Shown here: piece after piece, positions 27,989 through 38,139 of the stretch
Numbering within the stretch: the first letter of the stretch is position 1
Layout of the letters: each line of letters opens with the position of its first letter
From: JAFDVL01 sp963794955
GTDB lineage: Bacteria > Acidobacteriota > Blastocatellia > RBC074
DNA: 64,000 nt
Assembly (NCBI GenBank): GCA_963794955.1
Contig: CAWCGF010000013.1
Span: 186,001-250,000 of the forward strand
Direction: 5' to 3'
Notes under the pieces: model-generated
What the model saw: only the letters and a program-made list of their open reading frames with translations
Told to the model about the DNA's origin: nothing
The model's database searches: none
Program-made: the position numbers and the translations under genes

Positions 27989-30900
27989 CACCCGAACACT
28001 GGCAACAGGTAAAAGTAATCTTCCAGTCCGCGTTCGAGCGTGAACCGCAGGAGCGTGCGCTGTTCCTCGCCCAGGCCTGCGGTGACGATCCGAGCCTCAG
28101 GAGCGAAGTCGAAGCCCTCATTTCATCCTATGAGCAGGCCGGCGGCGAGCAAGCCAGACGGCTCGCTTGAGACAATGGTCATGGATGTGGCCGCGCAGAT
28201 GCTGGCCGGGCAAGAGACGGCTCCTACCCTTGCACAAAAGGTCGGCCCTTACGAGTTGGTCAAAAAGATCGGGGCAGGCGGAATGGGAGAGGTTTATCTG
28301 GCGCGGGACAACCGGCTGGCGCGTCAGGTGGCGCTCAAGCTCCTGCCCGCGCACGTCGGACTGGACAGACAGCGACTTGAGCGCTTCAAGCAGGAGGCGC
28401 GCACGGCCTCGGCGCTCAACCATCCAAACATCCTGACGATTTACGAGATTGGGGAAGAGGGAGGGCGTCCCTTCATCGCCACCGAATTGATCGAAGGCGA
28501 AACTTTACGAGAGCGCATCACTCACTCGCGCCTGCCCCTCAACGACGCGCTCGATGTGGCGGTGCAGGTGGCGACGGGGTTGAACGCGGCGCACGAGGCA
28601 GGCATCGTTCACCGCGACATCAAGCCGGAAAACCTCATGCTCCGGCGCGACGGCTACGTGAAGATTCTGGACTTCGGCCTTGCCAAACTCATCAACCCGC
28701 ACGCCGACGGTGCGGAAATATCAACCCAGGTCAAGACGAACGAAGGCGTGGTGATGGGCACACCGCGTTATATGTCGCCCGAACAGGCGCGCGGACAGAA
28801 GGTGGACGGTCGCACCGACATCTTCAGCCTGGGCGTGCTGCTCTACGAGATGCTCAGCGGTCGCGCTCCCTTTGAGGGAGCGACGCCGGGAGACCTGATC
28901 GTCTCGATACTTGAACGCGAGGAGCCGCCGGTTTCACACTACGCTGAGGGCATTCCGGCGGAGTTGGATGAAGTGGTGCAGAAGGCGCTGCGCAAAGAGC
29001 GGGAGGAGCGCTACCAGACGGCCAAAGAATTGTTGAGTGACTTGAAAGCCCTCAAGCACCGGCTGGAGTTTGAAGCTGAGCTTGAGCAGTTAGCGCCGCC
29101 CCGTGAGGAAAGGCCATCTCCGGTTGCAGTGGAAGCGCGTCAAGCCGTACGAACAGCCGACGCGGAGGCACAGACGACGAAGCGCGCCGCATACGCCATC
29201 ACCGGGAGCAAACGGCAGAAGCGGGGGGTGGCTGTTGTGCTAGCGGCGCTGGTCGTTGGGATCGCCGCTATCGCCTCTCTGGCCCCCTTGATTTACCGAA
29301 GATTCCAGACTGAGCCGCCGCGTTCGCAGCGGGCATTGTCGCGCGTCACGTTTGATCTGGGTCTACAAAGCGAGCCGACCTGGTCGCCCGACGGACGCTT
29401 CATCGCCTACAGTTCGGATCGTAGCGGCAATTTCGACATCTGGGTGCAGCCAGTAGGCGAAGGCGATCCAGTACAGGTTACTAAAGCTCCGGCCCACGAC
29501 TGGCAGCCCGACTGGTCGCCGGACGGCAATCGCCTGGTCTTTCGCTCCGAGCGTGAAGGCGGGGGCTTGTTCGTAGCGCCAGCGCTGGGTGGAAATGAGC
29601 GCAAAATTTCATCGTTCGGCTATCGCCCGCGCTGGTCACCAGACGGGTCGCAGATTCTCTTCTCGACTTCGCTGCTGTGGGTCTGGGAGACATCCAAAGT
29701 GTACGTAGTCAGCTTAGACGGAAGCGCACCGCGCGAGGTGCTGCGTGAGTTTCTCCCCGAATTCATTACTCCTCCGCAGGTGGCCTGGCATCCCGACGGC
29801 CAGCGCGTCTCGCTCTGGGGGGATCACCGCCAACTGGGGGCCAGCTTCTGGACACTGCCTGTGGCGGGCGGCACACCCGTAAGGTCAGTGCTGACTAAGC
29901 GGGTAGAGCAACAGCTTAAAGAAGCTTCCGTTACTTTCAGTGATTTCTTGTGGGCGCCTTCGGGCCGGGCCATCTATTTTGCAGGGACTGCACAGGGCGT
30001 GAAAAACCTCTGGCGGGTTGAGGTTGACCCGCAGACCTTAGACTGGATTGCGGGCCCGGAACGCCTGACCATTGGCGCTGGGTTGGATTCGGACTTGGCG
30101 CTCTCCCCGGATGGCAAGAGACTGGCCTTCACCACCCGCACTGAGCGGACCCGCGTTTGGTCGCTGCCGTTCAACGCGCAGACTGGCCGCACCAAGGGCG
30201 GTGGCCAACCAATTACCTCAGCCGGTATGGATGCCTGGAATCCAAAACTGTCGCGCGATGGGAAGAAACTGGTTTTTAGCGCGCAGCGTGCCGGGAAGCA
30301 GGAAGTCTTGGAGAAATCGTTGGAAGATGGCCGCGAAAGATTACTGATAGCGGGCGATAACTTCGGCCGTTATCACCCAAGCTTGTCGCGGGATGGTACC
30401 CGCCTAGCATATCGTCGTTACCGCTCGGCCAATCCGGACATCGCCGACCTTGGGCCCCAGGCGGAGGCTTCAATCGTCTTGCTGCCTGCGGGCGGAGGTG
30501 AGGAACAACTAATCACTTCGCCAACCACGTTGACAGAGTTGGCTTATGATTGGTCTGCCGATGGAGCATGGATCCTTGGAAGTTCCGACCGCCAAACCCC
30601 GAGACGAATGGCGATTTGCCTGTTTCCGCTCTCGGCTGCCCCGCGAGCGGAAACCCTAATGCGCGTGGTGACAGCTCACCCGGAATACAACCTCTGGCAA
30701 GGCCACTTCTCCCCCGACGAGCGCTGGATCACATTCATTGCCATCAAAGCTACTGAGTCTGGAGTCTCCACTATTTATGTTATACCCGCCGCGGGCGGCG
30801 AGTGGAGGCGGATCACCGAGGGCAAATACTGGGATGATAAACCTCTCTGGTCACCTGATGGCCGGACGATTTACTTCGTCTCCGGCCGTTCCGGGTTTTC

Positions 30901-31105
30901 CAACGTCTGGGGCATGCGGTTCGATCCGACCAGCGGCCAGCCGGTGGGCGAAGCTTTTCGCGTGACAGCCTTCGAAAGCCCGGGACAGATGATGTCGCCC
31001 CGACTGGCCCAACTGATAGGCATATCGCTGACCGCCGATCGGCTCGTCCTGCCCATCACGGAGGTATCGGGCAGTATCTGGATATTGGAGAACATGGACC
31101 GCTAG
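27985..31105 (+). CDS. Membrane Ser/Thr kinase with PD40 propeller, frameshifted
   Basis: The true start is ATG at 27985 (MTPEHWQQVKVIFQSAFERE), overlapping the sigma stop. That frame closes at 28170 and the kinase continues in a second frame, so one indel lies at about 28140-28165. The kinase domain has GAGGMGEVYLARD, the ATP lysine in VALKLLP, IVHRDIKPENLM (catalytic), ILDFGLAKL (Mg) and GTPRYMSPEQARG. A single membrane helix (VAVVLAALVVGIAAIASLAP) separates it from a C-terminal periplasmic propeller with blades such as TWSPDGRFIAYSSDRSG and DWSPDGNRLVFRSERE. All catalytic residues are present. Upstream residues 1-50 are the short domain that usually opens these kinases (REPQERALFLAQACGDDPSL). 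Confidence 0.87.
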
Positions 31106-31589
31106 CCTTCAATTGGTAGAGAAGACGCCCACTCAGGACGGTAATGGGGTCAACCGGTCTGGCACCTTACCTATAGTTATGAAGCCCGGCTCAAGCCACA
31201 AGGAAATGATTTAGCCTGTGACCTCTCTACTCCAGTTACTGTTTCCTTGTAACCAGAGTTTACCCCCGCTTCACACTTTCATCATGCCGTCTCCTTTTGT
31301 TTTGGAATCAGGTGCGCAAGTTGGGGTTGGGAGAGCGAATCCAGCAACCAAAACTTTCCGAGAATGGAAAGTCCGCACAACTGTGACAGCAATCGAAACT
31401 TTCCGTTAGCGGCAACTATGCAGGTAGCGATCATGCTACGGCACAAGGAACATCCCAAATCGTAACTGGCGGCAATTGGGGATCAAACCGGTTTCGCATG
31501 ACTAAACGGCGCTTGTTGCTGATTCGCAAACATCCTCCGACAAAGTATCGCCCCGGCGGAGCCACTACCCAGAGCAAGCGGACAACTCT
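31106..31589. other. Intergenic gap, no gene seen
   Basis: About 480 bases between convergent genes. It contains AAACTTTCC-type words (31350-31410) similar to those in the long inverted repeats elsewhere in the window, but no long perfect arms. I see no coding signal, RNA gene or clear terminator. Confidence 0.35.
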
Positions 31590-32870
31590 TTATCGCTTCA
31601 ACTGCGCCAACACAGTCTTCGGAATCTTCGCCACAATGCTGACCTGCGTCCCCACTAAATCCGCCACGTCGTATCTCACCGCAAATCCTAACACCATCGC
31701 TGATTCCGTCGAATTCAGTTTGTAGTCATTCTCCAGCCAGCGCGCCATCTCGGTCGTGGCACGTTGCAGGGCTTGGTCGAGTGAGCCGCCGATGCCTATG
31801 GCCATGACGTAATCATTGTTCTCTGCTCGTGGGGTGCTGATGGATTTTTCTGGGATTACGTCAACGGTGAACTCAAAGTCCATCGAGGTTTCCAGCGCGT
31901 CTCCGGTCAATTCGCCATCGCCTTGTGCGGCGTGGCCATCGCCCATAAAGAGCAAGGCTCCGTCCTGAAATACGGGCAGATAGATCGTCGTGCCTTCGCG
32001 CAGTTGGTTGTAATCCATGTTGCCGCCGAAGATGCCGGAATCACCTGTGCGGACGACATCGCGGCCTGGGGGCGCTACGCCGATGCAGCCGAGCATGGGT
32101 TGCAGGGGAACGGTGAAGGTCTTCAACGGGTCGGTGGGTTTGTCCAGATAGGCGATGCCTTTGGCAGTGTCAATCTTCCAACGGCTGCTGAAGTTTTGGG
32201 CGCGTTTCAGGTTCATCAGATAGCCGGGCGCAAGTGCATTGCCGACGACTGATTGCCCGCTCATGGCCCAGTCACGATTGGTGCGGACGCGATTTAACTT
32301 GATGACTAAGGTATCGCCGGGCACTGCGCCCTCGATGAAAAACGGGCCGGTTAAGGGATTGCCGCCCAAGGAACGGCGCACGGAGTTTTCATCGGTGCCG
32401 CCTGCGTCTACGCTTTTGGTTTTGACGGTGTCGCCGGGAAAGATGTGCAGCGCCGGAGGAATCGCATAAGAAAATGTGCGATGAAATTCAGTCGGTGTAA
32501 ACGTATGCGTGCGCGGCTCGCCGGGTTTCGCAGCGGGGCGGCGGGCGCTCCATTGCAGTTTGAGGCCGCCCCAATCGCCTTCGCCCTTGAGCATGCCATC
32601 TTGCACTTTGCCCGTGAAGATTGAATCAGAGCGGCCATCCGGTGAAATCCACTTCATCGTGATCGCGCCATTGCGGAAAGTGCCTTCGATTTTATCCGGG
32701 CCGGATTGTCCGGTGAGCTTATCGCCGTTGAGTTCCAGACTCATACGATGGGTGTGGGTTTCACTGGAAAATTGCTCCGTCAAAATCCACGCGCCAGAAA
32801 GATTCGATTGTGCTTGCGCGGAGGTAAGCAGGAACAAGAGCAGCAGAGAATAAAGCAGAATACGTTTCAT
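31590..32870 (-). CDS. Secreted acetamidase/formamidase family protein
   Basis: The first 20 residues are a signal peptide (LLYSLLLLFLLTSAQA). Residues about 20-110 form a separate beta-rich lipocalin-like domain (SGAWILTEQF...; LELNGDKLTGQ; GTFRNGAITMKW). Residues about 120-426 match the FmdA/AmdA family: HIFPGDTVKTKSVDAGG, NPLTGPFFIEGAVPGDTLVI, MLGCIGVAPP, GNMDYNQLREGTTIYLPVFQDGALLFMGDGHAAQGDGE. The D-G-H-A-x-Q-G-D-G-E segment supplies the usual metal-binding residues. The cytoplasmic relatives hydrolyse short amides to ammonia; an exported form with an N-terminal beta domain is common in Acidobacteria but its substrate is not known. Confidence 0.85.
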   Translation of the reverse strand: MKRILLYSLLLLFLLTSAQAQSNLSGAWILTEQFSSETHTHRMSLELNGDKLTGQSGPDKIEGTFRNGAITMKWISPDGRSDSIFTGKVQDGMLKGEGDWGGLKLQWSARRPAAKPGEPRTHTFTPTEFHRTFSYAIPPALHIFPGDTVKTKSVDAGGTDENSVRRSLGGNPLTGPFFIEGAVPGDTLVIKLNRVRTNRDWAMSGQSVVGNALAPGYLMNLKRAQNFSSRWKIDTAKGIAYLDKPTDPLKTFTVPLQPMLGCIGVAPPGRDVVRTGDSGIFGGNMDYNQLREGTTIYLPVFQDGALLFMGDGHAAQGDGELTGDALETSMDFEFTVDVIPEKSISTPRAENNDYVMAIGIGGSLDQALQRATTEMARWLENDYKLNSTESAMVLGFAVRYDVADLVGTQVSIVAKIPKTVLAQLKR

Positions 32871-32914
32871 CAGGTGTCTCCATTATAAGATTCGATGCGC
32901 CGTCGGAGGCAGAA

Positions 32915-35422
32915 TCATTCATAGCGCAAAGCAACCATTGGGTCTACTTTTGTTGCGCGACGAGCTGGAAGATAACAAGCCAGCAGCGCGACAACGAGCA
33001 ATAACGACGCGGCGATAAGGTAGCTGAGCGGATCAGCACGCTGCACGCCAAACAGCAAACTGGTCAACACGCGCGCGAGGGCGAAGCCGCCGACAAATCC
33101 CAAAACAATGCCGACCGAGGTCAAGCGCAAACCTTGTCCCAACACAAGCCAGCGCACGTTGTGCGGCGAAGCGCCGAGAGCGACACGAATGCCGATTTCG
33201 CGGCGGCGCTGCACCACTTGATACGCCAGCACGCCGTACAGACCAATGCCAGCGAGCAAAGCCGCCAGCCCACCAAAACAGAGCGAGAGTGTCGCCAGCA
33301 AGCGTTCGCCTATCAGGTTTTCGGCAATCACCGTTGCGACGGTCTTGATGTTGTAGAGCGGCAGGTTTGGATCAAGCTTGCTGACCAGGCTCCGCAGTGC
33401 CGGAATCACCGTCGCGGCATCCTGCGAGGAACGCACATAAAACGTAATGCTGCCCAGGTTTTCATCTTGCGTATAGGGACTATAGACAAACGGTTTGGTC
33501 TCTTCGCGCACATTGGCGTGTTTGGCATCGCGCACAACGCCAATGATTTCCGTGTCCAGTTTGACATTGCCACCGCCAAAGGCCATGCGCGCGCCTACGG
33601 GATTACGATTCGGGAAAAAGCGTTTCGCGGCGGTTTCGTTCATAATCGCAACTTTCGGACTGGTTTTGGTATCCGTGCGCGCAAACTCCCGCCCAGCTAC
33701 CAGCGCGGTTCCCATCGTGGCAAAGTATCCCGGCCCTACAGAATTGCGGCTGACCTGCTGATCGTCGGGGTTGGCGTCCTGCGGGCCTTTTTCGACGGTG
33801 ATGTTGCTGGCTGCCGTGTCACCAGTAAACGCCGATATAGTGGAGACGCCGACGTTTTGAATACCAGGGACGTTGGCTGCGGTTTCGCTTAATTGCGTAA
33901 CGAACTGCGCGACTTTTTCCGGGTTGTAGCCATTCAAATCCGGCGCGACCGAAAACGTGAGCAGGTGGTTCGGCTGCACGCCCAAATCCAGTTTACTCAG
34001 ATTCCACAACGTGCGCGTCAACAACCCTGCGCCGACCAATAACAGCGTCGTCATGGTGACTTGCGCGACGACTAGTGATTTACGCAAGCGGACTTGCGAC
34101 ATGCTGCCGGAAGCATTGGTGCCCTGCTCCTTCAGCGCAGGCGTCAGGTCATTGTGGGTTGCGCGCCACGCCGGAACCAGGCCGCACAACACGCCCGTCA
34201 GCACGGACAAAAGCATCGTGAAGCCCAACACACGCGCATCCAGACTGGTCGTCAAGCCGTCAATGTTCATGCCACGCGCGACGGTTTGCACCAGCGCACT
34301 GCTGACCCAGGCGGCGATGAGCAAGCCCAGCGCCGCGCCCGCCAACGACAGTACAAAACTTTCGACCAGCAATTGCCGCATCAACCGCCAACGCCCCGCG
34401 CCCAAGGCCTGGCGAATCGCAATTTCGCGTTGCCGCCCCAGGCCACGCACAAGCAATAAATTCGCGACGTTTGTACACGCAATCAGCAACACCATCCCAA
34501 CCATGAAGAACAATACCCACAGCCCTTCGCCCGCGCTGCTTTGCACGACTTGTCGCCCACCAGCGCCCGGATGCAATTCGATGCGTTTGGCTAAAAAGCG
34601 GTCTTGCGTTTCCTTCGGCCAGCCCTGCACTTTCGGCAACTGTTCAGCGAGCAATGCACTGTAGGTCGGCAGGATACCAGCCTCAGCTTGGGCCGCAGTC
34701 AGTCCCGGTTTTAGGCGTCCCATCAACGCCACCCAATAATCGTTCCAATTGTCCAGCCCCTTCCAATTCGGTGTCATCTGCTCTTTCATCATGAGCGGGA
34801 TGAACACATCGGGAGTTTGTCCGACCTGCACTCCTGCGAAGCCTTGCCGCGCCACGCCCACCACCGTCAGGTTTTGGCCGTTGATGAGTAATGTCTGATT
34901 CAAAACGGAAGGATCATTGCCAAACCGTCGCGTCCAGTAGCCGTAACTCAATACTGCGACCGGATGCGCGCCTGCGAGTTTGTCGTCTTCCAATGTAAAA
35001 ATGCGTCCCAACACAGGCCGCACGCCGAGCACTTCAAAATAATTGCCGGACACCAATTCGCCATCCGCGCGTTCCGTCTGCCCTTTGGCGCTGACGCTCA
35101 GCGGAATCGCATAGCGCGCGAGCAAGCCCGAAAAGACTTCATTGCGTTCGCGCAAGCCTTTGTACATCGGCACCGAAAATGACGTGGCAATGTCGCTGTC
35201 CGACGAACCATGTCCGCGAATCGGCCCCGGCGAACGCAGCACGACTAATTCATCCGGTTTCTCCACGGGCAAGCGGCGCAACAACACTTGATCCAGCAGC
35301 GAAAAAATCGCCGTATTCGCGCCAATGCCCAGCGCCAGCGTGAAGACCGCCAGCAGGGCAAAGCCCGGTTGTTTCATTAACGTGCGCACGCCGTAGCGCA
35401 GGTCTTGGATGAGTGTTTGCAT
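32915..35422 (-). CDS. ADOP-family permease E
   Basis: 835 residues from MQTLIQDLRYGVRTL (ATG 35422); the frame runs to 35479 but the upstream part is non-coding in character. It is the most divergent copy: its first periplasmic domain includes SDSDIATSFSVPMYKGLRERNEVF rather than the W-x-x-Q-S segment of the others. It retains GMVLLIACTNVANLLLVRGLGRQREIA and the tail PARRATKVDPMVALRYE. It stands alone between the amidase gene and a 400-base gap. Confidence 0.9.
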   Translation of the reverse strand: MQTLIQDLRYGVRTLMKQPGFALLAVFTLALGIGANTAIFSLLDQVLLRRLPVEKPDELVVLRSPGPIRGHGSSDSDIATSFSVPMYKGLRERNEVFSGLLARYAIPLSVSAKGQTERADGELVSGNYFEVLGVRPVLGRIFTLEDDKLAGAHPVAVLSYGYWTRRFGNDPSVLNQTLLINGQNLTVVGVARQGFAGVQVGQTPDVFIPLMMKEQMTPNWKGLDNWNDYWVALMGRLKPGLTAAQAEAGILPTYSALLAEQLPKVQGWPKETQDRFLAKRIELHPGAGGRQVVQSSAGEGLWVLFFMVGMVLLIACTNVANLLLVRGLGRQREIAIRQALGAGRWRLMRQLLVESFVLSLAGAALGLLIAAWVSSALVQTVARGMNIDGLTTSLDARVLGFTMLLSVLTGVLCGLVPAWRATHNDLTPALKEQGTNASGSMSQVRLRKSLVVAQVTMTTLLLVGAGLLTRTLWNLSKLDLGVQPNHLLTFSVAPDLNGYNPEKVAQFVTQLSETAANVPGIQNVGVSTISAFTGDTAASNITVEKGPQDANPDDQQVSRNSVGPGYFATMGTALVAGREFARTDTKTSPKVAIMNETAAKRFFPNRNPVGARMAFGGGNVKLDTEIIGVVRDAKHANVREETKPFVYSPYTQDENLGSITFYVRSSQDAATVIPALRSLVSKLDPNLPLYNIKTVATVIAENLIGERLLATLSLCFGGLAALLAGIGLYGVLAYQVVQRRREIGIRVALGASPHNVRWLVLGQGLRLTSVGIVLGFVGGFALARVLTSLLFGVQRADPLSYLIAASLLLVVALLACYLPARRATKVDPMVALRYE

Positions 35423-35836
35423 AGTTCCCTCAAGCGATAAAATTGCCGAACTGAAGTGGGGCAATCTGCCAGCTTGCAAATGCTTCAGCTATGAGAGCTT
35501 GTAATCTGTCAGAATGCACCAGGTTTTTTGACCTTTATAAAATGTACCTTACCGCTCAAATAACCAAATCGCGTGCCATTGCAACGAAGCAGGTAAGTCT
35601 TTCATTTCGTTCAGCCAGGCTTGTGCTGGCTCAGCACAATATGAATCTAAGTGTGCGCATCTGGGACGGAAGAATCCCATTTTCGGTTACTCGCGCACTG
35701 GGCATTGACTAAAGCCCTAGAAGAACACAACGTCTATGGTGCGGCAAAGGGGTTGCCTTCACGCTCAGCCCCTTTTATACTCCAACTCGCCCTAGAAATA
35801 CCCCTATCAGTCAAAACTCACAGCAGAGAAAAATCA
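35423..35836. other. Divergent intergenic region
   Basis: About 410 bases between the minus-strand ADOP E and a plus-strand secreted protein. No conserved coding fragment or strong hairpin was found. It presumably carries both promoters. Confidence 0.35.
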
Positions 35837-36637
35837 ATGATACAAAACAAATTCGGTTTGATAGCGATTGTTTTATTGCTGACAACTATAGGCGCGACAG
35901 TCGCTTGGCAAAAAGCGATGGCGCAAAAGCAAGACAGAATTGCATACAACGCGGTTTATGATTGCGGCGCAGGTGGACATAAGTTCAAAGTTTTAAGTTG
36001 CAAAGGCACAGGCAAATTCGATAAGTGCGAGATTTTTTATATCAACGAATATTCGCCTGGCGGCGGTGCTAAAGACCTGGTCTATCGCAGTCAGGTTGAT
36101 GATTACATCAAACAGGGCTACAAAACCCCGAATCCTGCTGCCGTCGAAATCGAAACGAGCAAAAACGACCAAACTGTAAACGAAATACCTGTTGCCAAAA
36201 ATGACCAACCACCAACTCCAGATAAACCATCTGGCGCGGTTGCCTGTTCTGCTTCAAGCAAGGATTCGGATGGTAAAACCGCCAACGAGCAAACTTTCAG
36301 AGGCGTGATTCGGCGTCTGTGGGAAGCCGAAGCCAAAGCCGGTTCGGACGGAGCAATCACGATCACTTTTCAAAAAGTTGTCGTCGGCGCACCACGCGCT
36401 TGGCGACCGACAGCGACCGACGCTTATTCACAAGCCAACCCGAAAAAACCAATTTATCCGGTCAGCGCGACGTTTGTGACCTGCACCGATTACAAATCTG
36501 CCATCTCAAAACGAAAAATGGAGCGGGTTTACGATTGTTTTGTTCACAAAACCGGCGGTTGGCAATGCACACAAACTGGAGCAAGCGGTGCATTAGCATT
36601 GAAGGACGAGAAGCAATACATCCAAAAGCCGCGATAA
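35837..36637 (+). CDS. Secreted protein of unknown family (paralogue 1)
   Basis: A 266-residue product with an N-terminal hydrophobic segment (LIAIVLLLTTIGATVAW), start at 35837. An N-terminal part contains four cysteines (YDCGAG, LSCKG, KCEIFY). A Pro/Lys-rich linker follows. The C-terminal domain runs from TFRGVIRRLW through ITITFQKVVVG and YPVSATFVTCTDYKSAISKRKMERVYDCFV to GGWQCTQ. That domain is shared with the next gene: both have a C-x-x-Y-K/R-S...Y...C-F...W-x-C spacing, probably forming disulfides outside the cytoplasm. I recognise no named domain. Confidence 0.7.
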   Translation: MIQNKFGLIAIVLLLTTIGATVAWQKAMAQKQDRIAYNAVYDCGAGGHKFKVLSCKGTGKFDKCEIFYINEYSPGGGAKDLVYRSQVDDYIKQGYKTPNPAAVEIETSKNDQTVNEIPVAKNDQPPTPDKPSGAVACSASSKDSDGKTANEQTFRGVIRRLWEAEAKAGSDGAITITFQKVVVGAPRAWRPTATDAYSQANPKKPIYPVSATFVTCTDYKSAISKRKMERVYDCFVHKTGGWQCTQTGASGALALKDEKQYIQKPR

Positions 36638-36860
36638 TTTTACGGGCAACAACGCTTGAACTTACATATTGACGGCTGAATCTTTGCCTGAACGTACCGC
36701 CTAACAAGTCTTTGGACGTAAGAAATAGCGACTTTATTAAAACGGCGCGTGGTTTCTTTCGGCTTGCACGTTGACGATTTTGCCGCACGTCAACTTCATC
36801 GTTCGATTGCCGAAGAGCGCGTCAGAATGCGCGGCAAAAATCTTATGAAAGAGAAGTAAA
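36638..36860. other. Gap between secreted paralogues
   Basis: About 220 bases between the two related genes. It contains GCCTAACAAGTC at 36699-36710, which looks like the left end of an integron attC site, but no matching GTTAGGC half follows. It also has an inverted word pair ACGTTGACG / CGCACGTCAAC near 36770-36790. Nothing firm. Confidence 0.3.
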
Positions 36861-37835
36861 ATGAAAAATCAATCCAAAATACTTTGGCTGACACCGTTGA
36901 TGTTTGCCACCTTCGCAATCGTTACATTGATGTTTGTAGCAAGTTCTCTCGTCATCGCACAGGAACAACAATTCAAAGTCGGAGCGCGCGTTGAGGTCAA
37001 AATCTCAAGCACCTACGGCTGGGAAACCTGCACGGTAACGGAGAATCCGCCCCAAGGAATCATGCGCGTCAAGTGTGATGCACAGAATGGACGAGCGGCG
37101 GGCGTGTTTATGGTTTATGACCGACGCGATGTTCGCCCGTTGAAAAAAACTGAAGCCGACAACCGGGCAGTAACAACGCCCACTGAGACGGAGACCAAGA
37201 CTGCTCCGGCTGACCAACAGGGCACATACAAAGTCGGCGATCTGGTTGAAGCATCGCCCCTTTTTAAGGATTCAGCCTGGCGACCGTGCCGAGTGGCGGA
37301 GCTAACGAAAGGCAACTCCTTGAAAGTCTGGTGTCAAGACTATGACGGGCAGCCATCAGGCACATTCTCAATGACAACGGTCTGGGTTCGTCCGAGAACA
37401 ACCAAAACGGCGGATGACGATGGAGCGGCATCCTGTTCATACGAGGCTCCTACAGGCACCGTTGCAAACACGGCTCCGCCTTCCGCACAACTTTTCAAGC
37501 GCGTTATTTACGACCACTACAACGAAGAGACAGTAAGAGCCATACCCAGACCGCTCAAGGTCGGCATCACGTTTCAGACTTTTCAACTAGGTAAGTCGTA
37601 TGTCAATCGCTTAAATGGAAGAACGCTAATGCACGATGGCGCGCCGCAGGGGGCGACACTTTATCCAGTGAAAACCAAATATATCTGGTGTCGGCAATAC
37701 AAGAGTTCCGTATATCGGTATGTAATGGAAACGCCCTTCGTCTGTTTCAAAGACAAATTCGGTAATTGGGATTGTCCGGTTGACGGCGTACCAAAGTTTT
37801 TGGAGCAGAAAGATTTTCCGATTTTCCCGCAATAA
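36861..37835 (+). CDS. Secreted protein with two SH3/Tudor-like repeats (paralogue 2)
   Basis: 324 residues with a signal-like segment (FATFAIVTLMFVASSLVIAQ). Two similar modules follow: FKVGARVEVKISSTYGWETC...RRDVRPL (about 35-95) and YKVGDLVEASPLFKDSAWRPC...VWVRP (about 125-180). Each is a small beta barrel of the kind used to bind peptides or nucleic acids (Tudor/Agenet/SH3-like), each with Cys pairs. The C-terminal domain is homologous to that of the preceding gene: LFKRVIYDHYNEE, ITFQTFQLG, YIWCRQYKSSVYRYVME, FVCFKDKFGNWDC. The two genes are tandem duplicates that differ in their N-terminal modules. Ligand unknown. Confidence 0.7.
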   Translation: MKNQSKILWLTPLMFATFAIVTLMFVASSLVIAQEQQFKVGARVEVKISSTYGWETCTVTENPPQGIMRVKCDAQNGRAAGVFMVYDRRDVRPLKKTEADNRAVTTPTETETKTAPADQQGTYKVGDLVEASPLFKDSAWRPCRVAELTKGNSLKVWCQDYDGQPSGTFSMTTVWVRPRTTKTADDDGAASCSYEAPTGTVANTAPPSAQLFKRVIYDHYNEETVRAIPRPLKVGITFQTFQLGKSYVNRLNGRTLMHDGAPQGATLYPVKTKYIWCRQYKSSVYRYVMETPFVCFKDKFGNWDCPVDGVPKFLEQKDFPIFPQ

Positions 37836-38139
37836 CCTGCCTCGCCCTGCGGAATGCTTTTATGCTCGTTTCTGCCTCACACTACAGTTTGTAGGAATCA
37901 ACGGCTCATGAAACACGCAGGTGATAGTCGGAATCCGACCTAATGAGAGGAGTAACTGCGCGCTGACAAGCTGTGACGCAGGAAGTAGCGGCGCGCATTA
38001 TAGACGGTGGGCTAAAGCAAAATAGGCCTAACCGCTTCGCTCAAGTGTTAGCATCTTTCAGGGCCTTGCACTCGCAGGGTCCGCCACGAAGCCGCAGCGC
38101 GAGACGAACTAAATAACCACCTCGCAGCTAACGAGACTG
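37836..38139. other. Gap between convergent genes
   Basis: About 300 bases. A small hairpin with CCTAAC (38027-38032) and GTTAG (38047-38051) arms lies in the middle. No gene or RNA structure was recognised. Confidence 0.35.

Noticed and set aside
36699..36710. GCCTAACAAGTC resembling the left end of an attC site
   Set aside because: No GTTAGGC or pairing L' half was found within 150 bases; at most a broken site.
38026..38053. GCCTAAC...GTTAGCA pair
   Set aside because: Only 28 bases long, no L boxes; a simple hairpin.
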